A DNA stretch of 64,000 bases from the NCBI RefSeq assembly GCF_905171775.1, contig NC_053489.1:250219008-250283007 (forward strand), in the 5' to 3' direction. The stretch is from Rana temporaria. Its lineage: Eukaryota > Chordata > Amphibia > Anura > Ranidae. The translations under genes were made by a program, and so were the position numbers. This document shows positions 46,380 through 56,532 of the stretch, in pieces (within the stretch, counting starts at the first letter, position 1; each line of letters opens with the position of its first letter). Under the pieces are notes generated by a model that was not told the origin of the DNA, did not search any database, and saw nothing but the letters and a program-made list of their open reading frames with translations.

Positions 46380-46985
46380 CTAAACTAGATAAATTGCAAA
46401 CAGAGGGAATTTTCCTCTAAGTGGGACTTTAAGGGGCAGTACTCCTCTACAGATCAAGACCATAAATATAAAAAAATATTCTTTTATTTGAAAAAGGTTA
46501 AAAGTAGGATATACAGTACAGAGAGTGTACAGGATGCAAATACAAAGATATGCAACAATACAATACAGTTGGAGACAACCACTGCTCTGCAACAGAGATG
46601 ACCCAACGCGATTCGAGTTAGTGATATTTGTTCTCTTCTTCAGGCGTAGGTGGTTAAACACAGGACGTAAATACGTCTATAATTGATAAAAGACAAGTAT
46701 AAGAATATACGCATTGTAAAACAAGCAAAACATCGAAAATGCAGTAGTGTGAATCCACTGACTCTGAATCCATGAATAAAAAAATCAATGATCTTGCATC
46801 CACGTTAAAACATTTGGAAGAGTTGAAAAGTTGTAGCTAGTAGAGCTGCAAAGGTTGGGCCAAATCATTATTGAATTATATGGACTAAGACTGGGATGTC
46901 ATTAAAGTTCATGTGCATTGTCGGAATTATTGGAGTTAAAAGAATATATGAGGCCTTTATATTAAATATTTTTCATATATATGTT
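46380..46985 (-). other. Retroposon-like sequence with a GAATCGCG motif
   Basis: On the minus strand, CCTGAAGAAGAGAACAAATA and CTCGAATCGCGTTGGGTCAT (46595-46645) are followed by an AATAAAAG signal near 46480. The layout matches the other GAAACG-type copies. The boundaries are unresolved. Confidence 0.45.
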
Positions 46986-47384
46986 ATAAATAGGGTTGTC
47001 CCGATACCACTTTTTTAAGACCGAGTACAATTACTGATACTTTTTTTCAAGTACTCGCTGATACCGATTACCGATACTTTTTTTTAATTTCATGTGACAG
47101 TAGTTTATTTATTTTTTACAATTATTTTTTTTCAAAAGTTGAAACTAAGTTCATGAATAGACATTGTTACTAGAGTTTTTTTTTTTTTTAAGGACCCAGT
47201 GTACCATCTTCCCAGGAAATAAATCTTGAGAGGTCTTGGTTAAATAAACAAGATAAGGAGTTGCCTGAGATGGTGTAGGTCTCAGATATCACTGAACCGA
47301 AAAACAAATTTATTTTCTTCTTAAACTGAAGTAAGGAAAGAGATGTATTTTAACATGGGATAAAAAGTGTTTTGTATTACTTAA

Positions 47385-47918
47385 AGTGGAGTTCCACCCA
47401 TAAATATAACATTACATCAGTAGTTTTAAAAAAATGTCATTAGTCCTTTACGAATTTTTTTTTTTTTTTTTTAGATGCCTTCAAAGTGTTGTTGCTATGC
47501 AGAATAGTTAATCTTCCCACTTCCTGCACCTAGGTGCTTAATGCTTCCTAACCTACACCGCACAGACTCCTGGGAATATAGTGGGTGTAACTTTCCAGGA
47601 GTCTGTGCACTCCCCAGTCTCAAAGAATCATGTGACTTGGACAGCACAGGTGCTGAAACCTGATCTGACACTGCTTGTGCAGCACTGAGCATGTGCAAGG
47701 TCTGCAAGGCTGAAATCCAGGAAGTCATACAGTCTGGCTTCATGATGCCCACACTTAAGATGGCCCCAGTCAATTTCAATTTTATAAAGTGTCTAAATGC
47801 TGTAACAACCTAACAAAACGGACCTTAGTTTACAGACTAACTTTACTTGAATACATTAAGCTTGTGTATTACAGGGGTATTTATATTTAGAAAGTGAAAT
47901 TGTGTCCGGAACTCCGCT
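47385..47918. mobile_element. TTAA-site element (AGTGGAGTTCCACCC ends)
   Basis: The ends AGTGGAGTTCCACCC and CCGGAACTCCGCT are inverted, flanked by TTAA (47381-47384 and 47919-47922). Same style as 40631-41101. The interior has no supported gene. Confidence 0.72.
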
Positions 47919-47922
47919 TTAA

Positions 47923-49140
47923 GTACAAGTAATATATTAACCAAAGTTAATTACATGGTATTATAATATTGAACTACTTATACATAACATATACATAATT
48001 TAGCGAATAACGTCACATATATTACGGTAATTGATGTATTTTAATAATGCTTTTCTTTCATATGTTTATAAAGTATCTGTTTTAATATCCATAAAAATAT
48101 TTAATACATATATATTATCATAATAAGGGTTACCAATATGAGATCCTATGAAAAGTTTCAAAGTATTAGAAGCTGCATTTGTAAACTGAAACACAGGGTT
48201 AAATTCCAATGATCTGAGTTTCAAGGAATTTAACAAACCCCAGCTAATTGTGTGGGGTATATTTTCTCAGGTATATATATTTAAACAGGAGACGAGATGG
48301 CTAGGGAAATTGACACATGATTGTCAACCATTAGACAATTAATGGTGTTTTACTAAGCCAAGGTCAGAAGGTCATAAAAATAACATTAGAAGTAATTTCT
48401 TATACAAGACTGCCTCTAGAGTTTGAAAAGAGTAAGAATTCAAGATGGCCACCAGACTTGGTTGTCATGGTAACATAGAAACAGCTCGTCATCTTCCATC
48501 ATCAATTACGTAGTAGTGACACATACGCACACTTTTTGGGTGGGATAAAAAGGAGTTACAGATAGCAGTGAAGGATGCTAGGGAAAAACTGGAATGCAGA
48601 GGCTAGAATGTGAGGAGATGCAAAGCTAAAGAGAGATCTCTGAGGAATCTGGACAGAGACTGGGAGAAGTGGCTCCAGTGATTGTGGGAGTCTGGGGGTG
48701 GGGGCTTATCAGAATCTATAAGCCCCCTTTAACAAGGAGCCCCCCATATCCTGCCCCCCTATGTGAATGGGTATGGGGTACATTGTACCCCTACCCACTC
48801 ACCAAAAAAAGTGTCAAAAAGTAAAAAACAAAAAAAACACAATAGACAGTTTTTGACAATTCCTTAATTAAAAAACAGATATCCATCCATCTTCAATCAC
48901 GCCACCTGACAGACCTGACAAATCGAAAAAACAATGTACTACTCTGGGGGAGAGTGATCAGAGATTTTTTATTTTTTTTTACACTTTAATTGCTGTTTGC
49001 AATGATGATCACTGTAACAGCAAAACAGCAATGTCATGAATGGGTTACATTCATAGCAACTTGTCATTACTAGTTATCTGTGATTGGCTACAGGTAATCA
49101 CATGGTACAGTGTGCTGTGATTGGCCCAGGTACCATATGA
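47923..49140. other. Unassigned AT-rich stretch
   Basis: I recognise no gene or transposon termini here. The part up to about 48450 is AT-rich single-copy-looking DNA. Confidence 0.35.
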
Positions 49141-49217
49141 TAGCTGTGGGCCAGGAACTCTGAAGTGGGGGAGGGGACTCTGGTCACCACACACCTTCCA
49201 CAGGGTGAATAAACTAA

Positions 49218-49655
49218 AGCCTCATTCACACAATTGGATTTTCTGCAGACAAAGCGTAGGACTTTTGTCCGAAGGGCATTGGCCAAGAATTTGTCTTGCA
49301 TACAAACGGCACACAATTTTTCGGCCAACAAACAAGAATGTAGTGACGTACTAGACGTACTACCTGTTTTTTCAGCTCTTTAGCGCCACCCTTTGGGCAC
49401 CTTCTGCTAATGTTGTGTTATGGTTAGCATTGCTTCCAGGCATGCGTGTTTATACTTTGGACTTTTGTCCGATGGACTTGTGTACACACGCTCAGAAAAT
49501 CCAGCAACAAACGGAAGATGTTAAAGCCTGCCATCCAACATTTGTCTACGGAAAATCTGACAATTGTCCGATGGAGCTTATAAACGGTCGGATTTTCCGC
49601 CAACAGCCTGTCATCACACAATACCCTTTGGAAAATCCAATTGTGTGTATGAGGC
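49218..49655. mobile_element. PIF/Harbinger-type MITE
   Basis: The ends AGCCTCATTCACACAATTGG and CCAATTGTGTGTATGAGGC are inverted, flanked by TAA on both sides. The interior GCGCCACCCTTTGGGCACCT also occurs, inverted, in the element at 56533-57216. Confidence 0.82.
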
Positions 49656-49658
49656 TAA

Positions 49659-49842
49659 GACCCCATACACACTAATAGATTTTCTGCAGATTTTTGTCTT
49701 CAGATTTACCAAAACCATGTAGTGTAAGGTGATGCCTGATTGCATACAAATTGAAACTCCTAAGGGTTGACCTCACATTATATGGTTTTGGTAAATCTGA
49801 AGTCAAAAATCTGCAGAAAATCTAATAGTGTGTATTGGGCTT
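49659..49842. mobile_element. Short PIF/Harbinger-like foldback MITE
   Basis: The arms GACCCCATACACACTAATAG and CTAATAGTGTGTATTGGGC are inverse complements next to TAA; inner arms TTTTCTGCAGA and ACCATGTAGTG/CATTATATGG are also mirrored. It abuts the preceding MITE, sharing the TAA between them. Confidence 0.75.
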
Positions 49843-50115
49843 TAAAGGAGTTGTAAAGGTTTGTTTTTTATTTTCTAATTAGGTTAATTTCAGCTAGTGC
49901 ATTGTTGGTTCACTTACCTTTTCCTTCGATATCCCTTCTAAATGTTTTTTTTCTTTGTCTGAATTTATCACTTCCTGTTCCTTCTCAGTAAGCTTGCCCC
50001 CATCATCCGAGCCGTTCTGGCTGGGGGTTAGTCAGCGTGCTCATCCCCTCCCTTGGGACTACATGCCTGCGGGGAGATGCTGTGTGAGAAATTCAGACAA
50101 AGAAAAAAAACATTA

Positions 50116-50462
50116 ATGCCTTGTATACACGATCGGTTTTCCCGGTGGTAAAAAGTCAGCCGGGAAAACCGAGGACCTGCTCGGTAGCTTTTCCTCCTAC
50201 ACACGGCTGGGCTTCCCGACAGGAAAACTGCCATGAGAGCTTTGGTCGGGAAACCCGGCCGTGTGTATGCTCCACCACAGGTTTTCCCCATAGGGAAACT
50301 GCTGGCTTAAAAATGGCTGGGAATCCTGGCGGGAAAAAAGAGAACATGTTCTATTTTTTCTGTTGGAAAAACTGCGATGGAGCATACACACGGCCGGGAT
50401 TCCCGGGCAAAAGCTCTCATGGCAGTTTTCCTGCCAGGAAAACCGGTTGTGTGTACGAGGCA
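50116..50462. mobile_element. PIF/Harbinger-type MITE, nested
   Basis: The ends ATGCCTTGTATACACGATCG and GGTTGTGTGTACGAGGCA are inverted, flanked by TTA on both sides. Inner arms GGGAAACC/GGTTTTCCC are mirrored repeatedly. Confidence 0.83.
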
Positions 50463-50515
50463 TTAGAAGGAAAATGAAAGGAAAACGTAAGTGAACCAAC
50501 AATGCACTAGCTTAA

Positions 50516-50936
50516 AGGGTCACTAAATGACTGTTTACAGGGTATAGAGACATAATAGTTAACTGATTCCTTTTAAAAATGATTAAAAATAGATAAAAAA
50601 CAATCATATAATGTACCTGCAGTTTAGTTTCGTTTTTGCTGTTGTTTCCTGGTTCTCTGATGTACAGAGCAAGAGAGCCAATAGAGGGCAGTGATGCTTT
50701 GTAAAAAGAAACTGGATTGGTGCTGACACACAGCAATCACACCTCCTTGATTAGTCACCACAGTGAGAAATCTCCCAGTACTGTGGTGATCAGGAAACAG
50801 ACAACCAGGAAGTGTCCAGAACAAAGAGGAATTACAGCAACATCAAAGCAAAAACAAACAATGAGGACATAAACCAGGACTGCAGTAAGGTAAAGGAAGC
50901 TATTTAGCTAAAAAAAAAAAATCCTTTAGCGACCCT
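50516..50936. mobile_element. TTAA-site element, nested
   Basis: The ends AGGGTCACTAAATGAC and CCTTTAGCGACCCT are imperfect inverse complements, with TTAA at 50512-50515 and 50937-50940. Confidence 0.75.
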
Positions 50937-51426
50937 TTAAAGGAACCTATTTAGAAAAAAAAAAAAAACCTTTACAACCCTTTTAAGGTAAGGGGGTGGA
51001 AGATGTTCCAAAAGTAAACTTAGCCTTTAGGCCCTTTTCAAACTGGGGCGATTTGCACTAAAAATAGCGCCTGCGAACCAACCTAAAAAGTGGCTGCTGT
51101 TTCTCCAGTGTGAAAGCCCGAGGGCTGGCAGCACCGCTCCAAAACTCCTGCTAGCTGCATCTTTGGAGTGGTGAAGGAGCGGTGTGTTTACCGCTCCTCC
51201 ACCGCTCCTTCCCATTGAAAGCAATGGGAGACCGCGGATATACCGCCGGCAATGCAGAGGCGCATTACCGGCGGTATTAACCCCTTTTTGGCCACTAGCG
51301 GGGGGTAAAACCGCTTAAACAAAGATCCTTATCTTGGTATGTTAGCTTTGTGATTAGAGTCTTATGTGTGTCATAGTCTTCATGAAAAGATATCTGACAG
51401 TCTGATGCTTTTTATGTCAGCCAGTC

Positions 51427-51566
51427 CCTGTGGGTGTGTTGATGTCGGTGATGTTTGTGTTGCTGTCACATCCTTCCCACATTACTATACATCAAGGAGC
51501 TCAGAAGGATCCTCACTGGTACACATCAGTCACACAGCAATCTTGTATGTTGTACATTCAGAGACA
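51427..51566 (+). promoter_or_regulatory. Near-invariant block upstream of V6 leader
   Basis: 140 bp: a 15-bp deletion (the CCTCATACAACATGT part) again keeps the frame into the leader. An in-frame ATG lies at 51414. The rest is nearly identical to the other copies even though V6 itself is broken. Confidence 0.6.
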
Positions 51567-52033
51567 ATGATCAGCTTTATCCCGTCTGTATTACTTACCT
51601 CCTTACTGATACTTTATTTATCAAGTAAGTATGGGGCAGTCCTTACAATGCTGGTTTCACAGTGATTTTTTATTTTTATGATACAACATGAAAAATGAAT
51701 ATGGCTGAACTAATATAATTTATTATTCTGTTTCAGATTCTGTTCATGGAAATGCTATAAACTCAACAGATCAGCATTTTTTTGGAGAAATTGCAGCAAC
51801 TATAACAATATCCTGCACCTACTCCACTATTAGCGATACTCCATACCTGTTCTGGTATCGTCAGTATCCTCATCAGATACAGTATATTCTTCACCAGGGG
51901 GCAAAAAGTAGCTCTTACTTCAAGAATATTAATACAGAGTTGGAGTCTGGAAAGTTCCAATCAGAGAACAGTGACACTCGTACGTCTTTAACCATCCATC
52001 GCCTGTCAGTGTCAGATTCAGCTGTGTACCTGT

Positions 52034-54754
52034 CAGGGGTCAAGTCCTGGGGAAAAAAGTGTGGGAACTCCCACCCAAGATCCACTCCCCCACCAAAAAA
52101 AAAAAAAATGATACGCTCATATGCATATATATTTCACAGAAAATACAGTGCAACATTTATTGTAACGTGCCCGTTTACAAAAAAAAAAAATATGATGTCA
52201 ACCCCCCTGATGTAATCCCCCTAATGTAACCCCCCTGATGTAATCCCCCTAATGTAACCCCCCTGATGTAACCTCCCTAATGTAACCCCCCCTGATGTAA
52301 CTCCCCCTGTGTAATCCCCCTAATGTAACCCCCCTGATGTAATCCCCCTAATGTAACCCCCCTGATGTAATCCCCCTAATGTAACCCCCCTGATGTAATC
52401 CCCCTAATGTAACCCCCCCTGTGTAATCCCCCTAATGTAACCCCCCTGATGTAACCTCCCTAATGTAACCCCCCCTGATGTAACTCCCCCTGTGTAATCC
52501 CCCTAATGTAACCCCCCTGATGTAATCCCCCTAATGTAACCCCCCTGATGTAACTCCCCCTGTGTAATCCCCCTGATGTAACCCCCCTGATGTAACTCCC
52601 CCTGTGTAATCCCCCTAATGTAACCCCCCTGATATAATCCCCCTGATGTAACCCCCCCCTGTGTAATCCCCCTGATGTAACCCCCCTGATGTAACCCCCC
52701 TAATGTAATCCCCCTAATGTAACCCCCCTGATGTAACTCCCCCTGTGTAATCCCCCTAATGTAACCCCCCTGATGTAATCCCCCTAATGTAACCCCCCTG
52801 ATGTAACTCCCCCTGTGTAATCCCCCCTGATGTAACTCCCCCTGTGTAATCCCCCTAATGTAACCCCCCTAATGTAACCCCCCTGATATAATCCCCCTGA
52901 TGTAACCCCCCCCTGTGTAATCCCCCTGATGTAACCCCCCTGATGTAACCCCCCTAATGTAATCCCCCTAATGTAACCCCCCTGATGTAACTCCCCCTGT
53001 GTAATCCCCCTAATGTAATCCCCCTGATGTAACCCCCCTGATGTAACCCCCCTGATGTAACTCCCCCTGTGTAATCCCCCTGATGTAACCCCCCTGATGT
53101 AACTCCCCCTGTGTAATCCCCCTGATGTAACCCCCCTGATATAATCCCCCTGATGTAACCCCCCCCTGTGTAATCCCCCTGATGTAACCCCCCTGATGTA
53201 ACCCCCCTAATGTAATCCCCCTAATGTAACCCCCCTGATGTAACTCCCCCTGTGTAATCCCCCTAATGTAACCCCCCTGATGTAATCCCCCTAATGTAAC
53301 CCCCCTGATGTAACTCCCCCTGTGTAATCCCCCTGATGTAACCCCCCTGATGTAACTCCCCCTGTGTAATCCCCCTGATGTAACCCCCCTGATATAATCC
53401 CCCTGATGTAACCCCCCCCTGTGTAATCCCCCTGATGTAACCCCCCTGATGTAACCCCCCTAATGTAATCCCCCTAATGTAACCCCCCTGATGTAACTCC
53501 CCCTGTGTAATCCCCCTAATGTAATCCCCCTGATGTAATCCCCCTAATGTAATCCCCCTGATGTAACTCCCCCTGTGTAATCCCCCTAATGTAATCCCCC
53601 TGATGTAACTCCCCCTGTGTAATCCCCCTAATGTAATCCCCCTAATGTAACCCCCCCTGATGTAACTCCCCCTGTGTAATCCCCCTAATGTAATCCCCCT
53701 GATGTAACCCCCCCTAATGTAACCCCCCCTGTGTAATCCCCCTAATGTAGCCCCCCTGATGTAACTCCCCCTGTGTAATCCCCCTGATGTAACTCCCCCT
53801 GTGTAATCCCCCTGATGTAACTCCCCCTGTGTAATCCCCCTAATGTAATCCCCCTGATGTAACTCCCCCTGTGTAATCCCCCTAATGTAACCCCCCTGAT
53901 GTAATCCCCCTAATGTAACCCCCCTGATGTAATCCCCCTAATGTAACCCCCCCTGATGTAACTCCCCCTGTGTAATCCCCCTAATGTAATCCCCCTGATG
54001 TAACCCCCCTAATTTAACCCCCCCCTGTGTAATCCCCCTAATGTAACCCCCCCCCCCCCTGTGTAATCCCCCTAATGTAACCCCCCCCCTGAAATCCACC
54101 CTAATGTAACCCCCCCTGTGGAATCCCCCTAATGTAACACCCCCCCTGTGTAATCCCCCTAATGTAACCCCCCCTGTGTAATTACTAATGCCCCTAATGT
54201 AGCCCCCCCTGTATATCTGCCCATTGTGAGTATAGTAATATCTCTCCCCTCCCCACATTTACAGACCTTAGACGCGCTGTCTGTCATGTGGCTTTCTCCA
54301 CATGGATGTCCCTCCTCCTAGGCTCCTCCTCCTGTTGTGGATGTACTGTCGGTGTAGAGGAGGAGCCTAGACTCTGTCGGCTGTGACGAGGGTAATTGTG
54401 ATAGGCAGCCGGCACCTCTCCCCGCCTGTCTGTCACAATAATAGGGGATTGCAGTTCCCGGAAGACATGCGGGCGCCGAGCACTAAGCTTTCTCCTCCTC
54501 CCTTCAAAGCAAAGTAACTGGAGTGCACAGGGAAGGAGGAGGAGAGAGCTGCGGCGCCTCGCTCAATCCAGCACTGTGCCAGGTGTCACCCGGGTGCGGA
54601 GCGCCCCCTCCCCCGCTCCCGCCTTGCAACACCGCTGCTCAGGTCGACAAAGATCGGCACGGGCGGCTCGAGTCCTGCAACGGGAACGACGTTCCTACAG
54701 TGAAAAAAGTGGAGGGACGTCGTTCCCATGCGTTCCCGCAGGACTCGAGCCCTG
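52034..54754. mobile_element. hAT-type element inserted in V6, carrying a minisatellite
   Basis: The left end CAGGGGTCAAGTCCTGGGG and the right end, read inversely, CAGGGCTCGAGTCCTGCGG match at 16 of 19 positions. GTACCTGT precedes the element; on the right GTAC is followed directly by GTGCTCTGAG, so the 8-bp duplication has lost CTGT. A subterminal inverted pair (CTCGAGTCCTGC / GCAGGACTCGAG, with GGGAACGACGTTCC) sits at 54660-54750. The right 500 bp are GC-rich. No transposase frame is seen. Confidence 0.88.
52198..54215. repeat. 2-kb minisatellite of 13-14 bp units
   Basis: Units of the types TGATGTAACCCCCC, TAATGTAATCCCCC and TGTGTAATCCCCC are joined head to tail about 145 times. They recur in higher-order blocks of roughly 40-100 bp (for example CTGTGTAATCCCC then TAATGTAACCCCC then TGATGTAACTCCCC). 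Homogenised blocks point to repeated unequal exchange. The long minus-strand glycine-rich frame here is a product of the repeat. Confidence 0.95.
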
Positions 54755-54776
54755 GTACGTGCTCTGAGTGATGGTG

Positions 54777-54815
54777 CACAGTGTTACATATCTGATCAGG
54801 AGCAATGTTAAAACT
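54777..54815 (+). promoter_or_regulatory. 23-RSS of V6, separated from its V exon
   Basis: Heptamer CACAGTG at 54777-54783, 23-bp spacer, nonamer GTTAAAACT at 54807-54815. The signal itself is preserved, though only 18 bp of coding V remains next to it. Confidence 0.88.
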
Positions 54816-54980
54816 CTCTGTTCACTACATCATCTTCACCACCAGGTGGTGCCACTTCTTCATGGTTATATGATCATCATATTAACATGAACTGAAATAT
54901 ATTCTCATGCATACAATAATACAGCATAGTCATTTTTATCCCACAGTGCTCTCAATGTATGTCTGGGCAAAAAACATTCA

Positions 54981-55715
54981 GGGCCAGATTCTCGTAGATC
55001 CGGCGTATCTCTGCGGCGGCGTAACGTATGTCATTTACGTTACGCCGCCGCAAGTTTTACAGGCAAGTGCTTTATTCACAAAGCACTTGCCTGTAAAGTT
55101 GTGGCGGCGTAGCGTAAATCTCCCCGGCGCAAGCCCGCCTAATTCAAATTAGCCGGGTAGGGGACGTGGAGCATTTAAATTAAGTGCGTTCCCGCGCCGA
55201 AGGTACTGCGCATGCGCCGTCCGGAAGATATCCCAGGGTGCATTGCTCCAAATGACGTCGCAAGGACATCATTGGTTTCGACGTGAACGTAAATGGCGTC
55301 CAGCCCCATTCACGGACGACTTACGCAAACAGCGTAAATTTTTAAATTTTGACGCGGGAACGATGGCCATACTTAACATTGGTTGCCCCTCATATAGCAG
55401 GGGCAACTTTACGCCGCGCAAACCTAACGTAAACGTCGTAACTTCACTGCGTCGACCGCGCGTACGTTCGGGAATTCGCGTATCTAGCTAATTTGCATAC
55501 TCGACGGGGAAAACGACGGAGGCGACACCTAGCGGCCAAAAAAAAAATTACATTTAGGATCAGACAGGCGTAAGAGCCTTACGCCTGTCGGATCTAATGG
55601 ATATCTATGCGTAACTGATTCTAAGAATCAGTCGCATAAATACGACGGCCCAGATTAGGACTTACGACGGCGTACATGGCGTTGCGCCGTCGTAAGCCCT
55701 TTGAGAATCTGGGCC
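54981..55715. mobile_element. GGGCCAGATTC-end MITE
   Basis: The ends GGGCCAGATTCTCGTAGA and GAGAATCTGGGCC are inverted, with TCA on both sides. Same family as 6104 and 39193. Confidence 0.85.
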
Positions 55716-55718
55716 TCA

Positions 55719-56121
55719 GTATTTTTCTGTGATACATGCACATTTTCCATGTTCCGTCTCTTTATAAACACTGCAAGAACAGGAAGATACCCGTTGAGCT
55801 GATAACACTGTCCCTGATACACTGAGATCTCAAGCAATGTTAACGCACCTGAGTTGGGGAGGTGTTTCTGTAGTCCATTAGAATAGAACTGAGTGGGGCT
55901 GACAACATTGCTTTGCATTTCAATACAGCAGGAGCATTGTGTGGTCAGCCCAAACAGGAATTCAGGAGCACACTGAATTTATGGCAGATCAACAGGTATT
56001 CTTCTGTAGTTGCAACATTTTATTTTTATGACACTTCAGAAATATACATGTATTGCGGAGATGTACTGAATGTATATATTTTTAAATGTTATTCTGACAT
56101 ACAATATAATATTTAGTATAA
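55719..56121 (+). other. V6 cassette downstream flank
   Basis: Homologous to the flanks behind V2 and V4, including CAATACAGCAGGAGCATTGTGTGG-type sequence and the final ATATTTAGTATAA. No gene is seen. Confidence 0.7.
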
Positions 56122-56529
56122 GGCCTCATGCACACTATAGTATCATTAGCTGTAGCTGTAGAATGAGTTTTTCAGCGTTTTTGCAGTAGCGTTTTTTAGC
56201 TGTAGCGTTTTTTATTTTTTAAACTTCCACAAGAGCTTATGGCTCAAAAAAACGCTGATACATGCAGAATAGCTGAGTTTTTTCAGGTTTTCAAGCTTTT
56301 TTTTTTTAGCTTTTTTCAGATTTAGAGCATTTTTACAGCTGACAAACTCAAAATACACTATTTCTGTTTTTTGTTTTTTCAGCCAGAAAGCACCCTGCCA
56401 AAAACTGCTGATAACAGCCTATGTGTGCATGGACACATGACTTAACATGCTGGGGAGTTTATTGGCTGCAGAAAAAAACGTCTGAAGCCAAAAAGAACAG
56501 CTTTAAAAACATCCAGTGTGCATGAGGTC
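56122..56529. mobile_element. PIF/Harbinger-like MITE (GGCCTCATGCACACTA ends)
   Basis: The ends GGCCTCATGCACACTATAG and CAGTGTGCATGAGGTC are inverted, flanked by TAA on both sides. The next MITE starts right after the shared TAA. Confidence 0.82.
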
Positions 56530-56532
56530 TAA

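Larger units (their letters stand above)
49846..50982. mobile_element. TTAA-site element with two nested elements
   Basis: The ends AGGAGTTGTAAAGGTTTG and AAACCTTTACAACCCTT are inverse complements, with TTAA on both sides. Inner arms TAGTGCATTGTTGGTTCACT (49897) and their inverse (50490) are mirrored. A Harbinger-type MITE (50116-50462) and a second TTAA element (50516-50936) lie inside. Confidence 0.8.
51567..54776 (+). pseudogene. TRAV: TCR alpha/delta-type V pseudogene V6, split by a transposon
   Basis: The leader exon is 51567-51624 (ends in A, as in V5), intron 51625-51736, and V exon start 51737. The V frame is intact with Cys27 and Trp40 up to the T of the second conserved cysteine codon at 52033. 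There a 2721-bp hAT element (52034-54754) interrupts it. The remaining V-exon end (GTGCTCTGAGTGATGGTG, 54759-54776) and the RSS lie beyond it. Reading through gives YLSGVKSWG and loses Cys100 and CALSD. No V domain can be made unless the element is excised, and the right flank has lost 4 bp, so even exact excision would leave a scar. Confidence 0.93.

Noticed and set aside
52198..54215. Possible CRISPR-like or telomere-like array
   Set aside because: Units are contiguous with no unique spacers, the motif is not TTAGGG, and the genome is vertebrate.
53938..54258. Glycine-rich 106-codon frame on the minus strand
   Set aside because: Pure product of the 13-14 bp minisatellite.
54759..54815. A seventh, separate V gene ending with its own RSS
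   Set aside because: Only 18 bp of V coding end precede it, and they complete exactly the interrupted V6 exon.
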